Positions 61,176 through 64,000 of a stretch of 64,000 bases of DNA are shown piece by piece. Both the position numbers and the translations under genes were made by a program. Numbering within the stretch: the first letter of the stretch is position 1; each line of letters opens with the position of its first letter. The notes below the pieces were generated by a model. It saw only the letters and a program-made list of their open reading frames with translations. It was not told the DNA's origin and did not search any database. This DNA comes from Rouxiella chamberiensis (lineage in GTDB: Bacteria > Pseudomonadota > Gammaproteobacteria > Enterobacterales > Enterobacteriaceae): NCBI RefSeq assembly GCF_026967475.1, contig NZ_CP114058.1, positions 248,001 through 312,000 on the forward strand, in the 5' to 3' direction.

Positions 61176-61566
61176 ATGAATATATTTAAGCGGAAGAATT
61201 GGTTTGCAACTAATGCTGTAGAGTTTTCTTTTAACTTTGTAGGCAACAAAAATAGTTTGCCTACAAAGATCTTCTCACGCTATAGTTTTGTTGCTGCCGC
61301 AAAATCGGCAGTCGGGCGTAGGAACCCGAATAAGTTACAGGCGACATACGACGCGCCAAGCGTCTTTTTTTATGTCGTAGCCTCAGTGCACCTGTTTTTT
61401 GCGGGCTTGATCCGCGTAGAATCTATGGTGGGCTGGGCGGGGCTGACTTCGGTCAGGCCGGTATCCTGTAACGCCGGTATTCCTACCCCCGTCCAGCTCA
61501 CCACCCAAGAGTGTAGGAACTCCCGTGGTGAGATTTCATCTCAGTTACAGGAGGTTGCCGCATGGC
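61176..61566 (+). CDS. Ash-type frame over the P4 immunity region
   Basis: The frame from ATG 61176 contains YSFVAAAKSAVGRRNPNKLQATYDAP and ESMVGWAGLTSV...GIPTPVQLTTQE, blocks typical of the phage Ash family, coded over the C4 RNA. The frame has no stop here and runs on through to 62012, in phase with the downstream 84-residue gene. The end is therefore set at the start of the Icd-like gene. Whether this frame makes a protein, or is only a by-product of the RNA region, is not settled. Confidence 0.45.
61318..61341 (+). promoter_or_regulatory. Upstream C4 target boxes (seqA type)
   Basis: GTAGGAA at 61318-61324 and GTTACAGG at 61334-61341 are each complementary to the loop of the C4 RNA (TTCCTAC at 61480-61486 and CCTGTAAC at 61465-61472). 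Confidence 0.8.
61427..61502 (+). ncRNA. C4/CI antisense immunity RNA of the satellite
   Basis: A 76-base RNA closed by a 16-bp stem, bases 61427-61442 with 61487-61502, containing a few G-U pairs. A CTGAC-TTCG-GTCAG hairpin lies inside (61443-61456). CCTGTAAC at 61465-61472 and TTCCTAC at 61480-61486 are single-stranded by this fold and match two target sets, upstream and downstream. In P4 and P1 such an RNA terminates or blocks expression of the operon it comes from, keeping the prophage silent. Confidence 0.85.
61513..61551 (+). promoter_or_regulatory. Downstream C4 target boxes (seqC type) over the Icd-like ribosome site
   Basis: GTAGGAA at 61513-61519 and GTTACAGG at 61544-61551 are complementary to the C4 RNA. 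The second runs into the AGGAGG ribosome site of the gene starting at 61562, so pairing would hide it. Confidence 0.82.
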
Positions 61567-61768
61567 TTCTGTCCCTCAGTTTGTTTGCCCGCAATTCACT
61601 TATCTGTTCCTGGCCGTTCGCCGCGCTGACCTTTGCGCCGTACCTTGCCGCCTCAAAGTCACAGCATCTTCTGAACGGTATGCCCGGCGTACTCTGGCCA
61701 AAGACTTTGTGCTGGCCTTTGATGGCCGCCTGCCTTGCACAACACAGGAGGCGCGTCATGAGCAATAA
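61562..61768 (+). CDS. Icd-like (host cell division inhibitor type) protein
   Basis: A 68-residue protein with AGGAGG about 6 bases upstream. FTYLFLAVRRADLCAVPCRLKVTASSERYARRTLAKDFVLAFDGRLP matches the Icd-like proteins of P4- and P1-type elements, which follow the C4 RNA. Icd of P1 interferes with host cell division. It overlaps the Ash frame and, by 11 bases, the next gene. Confidence 0.78.
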   Translation: MASVPQFVCPQFTYLFLAVRRADLCAVPCRLKVTASSERYARRTLAKDFVLAFDGRLPCTTQEARHEQ

Positions 61769-62012
61769 AGCCCAAAACGTCTTTCCCTACGCCTTCTCAA
61801 ATGAAGGTCATGACAAAATCCTTAGAGCACATCAGGCATCCGCCTGTCTGGCCGAGCTGCTGGCACTGGCTGCCAGTAACACGCAGTCGAGCATTTCATT
61901 GCAAGGCATGTCCGCCCTTTTTGAGAGCCTGGCGGATCAGTTGGACGGGGCGATCGGATGCAGTGAGATGTTTCAGGGTGAAGTCAAGATGGGGGAAAAT
62001 GATGTTGAATAA
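61758..62012 (+). CDS. Small satellite protein of 84 residues
   Basis: It starts at ATG 61758 with AGGAGG upstream and reads MSNKAQNVFPYAFSNEGHDKILRAHQASACLAELLALA...ADQLDGAIGCSEMF. It lies where P4 carries the derepression gene epsilon, but I cannot confirm homology. Overlaps its neighbours by 11 bases on each side, so the group is translationally coupled. Confidence 0.65.
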   Translation: MSNKAQNVFPYAFSNEGHDKILRAHQASACLAELLALAASNTQSSISLQGMSALFESLADQLDGAIGCSEMFQGEVKMGENDVE

Positions 62013-62412
62013 AACCCGGTTAATCTCGGCTGAATTTCGTGCGGCCTTATTGCGCCATTATATTTCTCAGGCGTTCATTTCCCTGATGGCTTCTAAACAT
62101 GGCAACCCGGTCTTTATTGCTGACGGTGAAATTATTCCTCTCAGCCTGGATAAGGTCGCGGCCAATATTATTTATCACATTGAGCATCCGTTTATTCAAA
62201 AGCTGGGCGCAATTGAGGGCGGGCGTTTAGCCGCGCAGGAATTAAATAAGATGCTCAAGCCGGGATTTATGAGCGAAGCCATGCAGCTTTCTTGTTACGG
62301 CACGATGCGCCTGTGCCGGGTTTATCAGGACATTATTTACGGTGCGCCGGACGGCGAATTTCCCGCAGGCAGCTGCATCATGGATGAACAGGACGGGGAG
62401 GCAACGTTATGA
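62002..62412 (+). CDS. Small satellite protein of 136 residues
   Basis: It starts at ATG 62002 (or 61999) behind a GGGGG box and reads MLNKTRLISAEFRAALLRHYISQAF to a TGA that overlaps the primase start (ATGA). Proteins of this kind precede the primase in many P4-type satellites and have no settled role. No membrane segment or clear motif is seen. Confidence 0.65.
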   Translation: MLNKTRLISAEFRAALLRHYISQAFISLMASKHGNPVFIADGEIIPLSLDKVAANIIYHIEHPFIQKLGAIEGGRLAAQELNKMLKPGFMSEAMQLSCYGTMRLCRVYQDIIYGAPDGEFPAGSCIMDEQDGEATL

Positions 62413-64000
62413 GTCACAAGCCGGTATCAGAGGTGATCAGCGCCGCGAAAGGCCGCTGGCCACATATACTTCCTGCGCTGGGTATCACCGTTCCCGCCAA
62501 CGGCCAGCACGGAGCCTGTCCAAAATGCGGCGGGAAGGATCGCTTTCGCTTTGATGATAAGGGCGGGCGCGGCACCTGGATTTGTTCGCAGTGTGAACAC
62601 GGCGACGGGCTGGACTTAGTGCGTCTGGTCGGCGGGACGACTGCGGCGGAAGCCGCCAAAGAAGTGGCGGCGGCGTTGGCGATGGCCTCAGTGTCATTAC
62701 CGACAAACACGCCCGCCAGGAAAGAAGCCTCCCCGGAGCAAAAGCGGGCGATGTGCCTGAAAGCGTATGGTGCGCTACTGGGTCAGTGCATTCAGGGCGA
62801 AAGTGAATATCTGAAAGGGAAGGGATTAGACAACACCGAGGGAATGCTAACGCAGGTCATGAAACCGTTCGGGGGCGTGGAGTTTATCCCCGGCTCTCTT
62901 TTGTTGCCCTTAACCAACGCGCAGGGGCAGCAAACCGGTGCGCAGCTTATTCACCCCTACGGTGAAAAACGACTCTTACCCCATTCCGCGCTGGCCGGTT
63001 CATTCATCAGCGTGGTTGAACCGGGCGATATCGCCCCTGAGCAGGTGACGATCACCGAAGGGTTTGCGACGGCGCTCACCGTGTCCAGGCTGACGGACGG
63101 GGTTTGCGTGGCGGCCCTCTCGGCAAATAACCTGCTTAACGTGGCGCAGGCCGTGCGTGAAAAGTGGCCGGACGCACGGATCATCATTGCCGGGGACAAC
63201 GACTTTGACGACGGCAAGGAAAACACCGGCAAGCTGTGCGCGCAGAAGGCGGCTAAAGCGGTCAACGGGTGGGTGACGGTGCCGCCCACACGGCATAAGG
63301 CCGACTGGGACGATTTCCGCCAGGAGCACGGCATGGATCGCGCTAAAGAGGCGTTTAAAGAAGAACTCGTGCTGTTTGGCAAAGGGAAAACCAAGTTGCC
63401 GCAGGGGTTCCGCCTGACGCAGGAATACCTGTGGTACGACAAACAGGTGCAGAAATCCGACGGTGACACGGAAATCCGCAACATCAAGCTGTGCAGCCCA
63501 GTGCGCGTCACGGCCATCACCTGCGACGAAGACGGCAGCAACTATGGCCGCCTGCTGGAGTGGGAGGATACCAACGGGATCAGCCGAAAATGGGCAATGC
63601 CGATGGAAATGCTGGCCAGCGCCGGGGAAGAGCTGCGCCGCACGCTGCTGGTTAACGGGCTGTCGTACATCAATATTAACGGCCAGGCGCGTGCGCACCT
63701 GATGGAATACATTTCTCTGTGCAAGCCCGAGCGAAAAGTCACCTGCGTGACCAAAACCGGGTGGCACGGTTCGGTGTACGTTCTCCAGGATGAAGTGATC
63801 GGCGTCGGTTCGGAGTCCGTTATTTTGCAGACCTCAAGCGTTCAGGGGCGGGATTTTAGAACAGCGGGCACGCTGGAAGACTGGCGGGAACAGGTTTCAC
63901 GCTACTGCGTCGGCAACGGGCGGGTGGCTTTTGCCGTGAGCCTGGCGTTTGCCGCACCGCTGCTGAAACTGGTGGGCGTTGGCGGGGGCGGATATCACCT
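62409..64000 (+). CDS. Satellite primase with zinc finger and TOPRIM domain (runs off the window)
   Basis: The first about 530 residues of the large replication protein (alpha type). An N-terminal zinc ribbon (Cys37, Cys40, Cys59, Cys62 in ACPKCGGKDRFRF...WICSQC) is followed by a TOPRIM-like domain (VTITEGFATALTVSRL, IIIAGDNDFDDG). From about residue 320 a DUF927-type region begins (FRLTQEYLWY...TKTGWHGSVYVL...). A helicase part is expected beyond the edge. ATG overlaps the previous stop. GC content is much higher than in the alpA-gpO part. Confidence 0.9.
   Translation, partial: MSHKPVSEVISAAKGRWPHILPALGITVPANGQHGACPKCGGKDRFRFDDKGGRGTWICSQCEHGDGLDLVRLVGGTTAAEAAKEVAAALAMASVSLPTNTPARKEASPEQKRAMCLKAYGALLGQCIQGESEYLKGKGLDNTEGMLTQVMKPFGGVEFIPGSLLLPLTNAQGQQTGAQLIHPYGEKRLLPHSALAGSFISVVEPGDIAPEQVTITEGFATALTVSRLTDGVCVAALSANNLLNVAQAVREKWPDARIIIAGDNDFDDGKENTGKLCAQKAAKAVNGWVTVPPTRHKADWDDFRQEHGMDRAKEAFKEELVLFGKGKTKLPQGFRLTQEYLWYDKQVQKSDGDTEIRNIKLCSPVRVTAITCDEDGSNYGRLLEWEDTNGISRKWAMPMEMLASAGEELRRTLLVNGLSYININGQARAHLMEYISLCKPERKVTCVTKTGWHGSVYVLQDEVIGVGSESVILQTSSVQGRDFRTAGTLEDWREQVSRYCVGNGRVAFAVSLAFAAPLLKLVGVGGGGYH

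Noticed and set aside
57419..64000. Complete P2-like prophage
   Set aside because: Only capsid and protease genes of the P2 type are present next to P4-type immunity and replication genes. No portal, terminase, tail or lysis genes are seen in the window.

Overview
The window comes from a chromosome of a gammaproteobacterium in the order Enterobacterales. Gene content and order match the Escherichia coli region from yfeY through cysPTWAM, crr-ptsI-ptsH, cysK, cysZ, zipA, ligA, yfeH/yfeR, valUXY-lysV, gltX, alaXW, nupC, mntH, ypeC, yfeO, glk and ypdBA to alaC. GC content by eye is a little above 50 percent. Proteins are close to, but clearly distinct from, those of E. coli. A short cysM, an ERIC element, an added ipdC locus and iol genes suggest a Yersiniaceae-like genus (Rahnella, Rouxiella, Ewingella or Serratia type). 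The genus is inference.

Layout. 1-5.4 kb: end of yfeY and the sulfate/thiosulfate uptake operon cysPTWA with cysM. 5.5-7.5 kb: a CpxRA-like two-component pair. 7.6-10.3 kb: general PTS genes (crr, ptsI, ptsH). 10.7-16.4 kb: cysK, cysZ, zipA, ligA and a DUF3820 gene. 16.4-19.0 kb: yfeH, yfeR and a nucleotidyltransferase-like gene. 19.2-22.9 kb: a minimal ethanolamine operon (eat-eutB-eutC) behind a good sigma-54 promoter. 23-28.9 kb: a six-gene operon with a sugar-type ABC importer, an M20 peptidase and a glutamine-amidotransferase-like protein. 29.2-33 kb: tRNA-Lys, four identical tRNA-Val, gltX, an FNT channel and two tRNA-Ala. 33-36.6 kb: nupC, mntH and ypeC. 36.9-42.1 kb: an accessory block (aldo-keto reductase, ipdC, LysR, PACE efflux, racemase) between ypeC and yfeO. 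42-50 kb: yfeO, glk, ypdBA, a GNAT gene, alaC and cytochrome b561. 50.2-57.1 kb: an RpiR-family regulator (probably IolR), a signal-peptidase-II-like gene, iolD, an iolH-like gene, a flavin-dependent oxidoreductase and a zinc-ribbon membrane protein.

From about 57.2 kb to the right edge lies a P4-type phage satellite. It has an AlpA regulator, the Ash/C4 antisense RNA immunity region, an Icd-like gene, two small genes and a large TOPRIM primase that runs off the window. It also carries a P2-type major capsid gene and a gpO-type maturation protease. That protease keeps the Asp-His-Ser triad but lacks the C-terminal scaffold part. No Sid, Delta or Psu homologue was recognised. This is the most unusual feature of the window.

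Ten genes carry a single-base frameshift relative to their family: cysA, cysZ, ligA, yfeH, eutC, nupC, mntH, the aldo-keto reductase, alaC and the satellite capsid. Each is continuous when one base is added or removed. The spread over housekeeping genes suggests sequence or assembly error more than gene decay. Composite coordinates are given for these genes.
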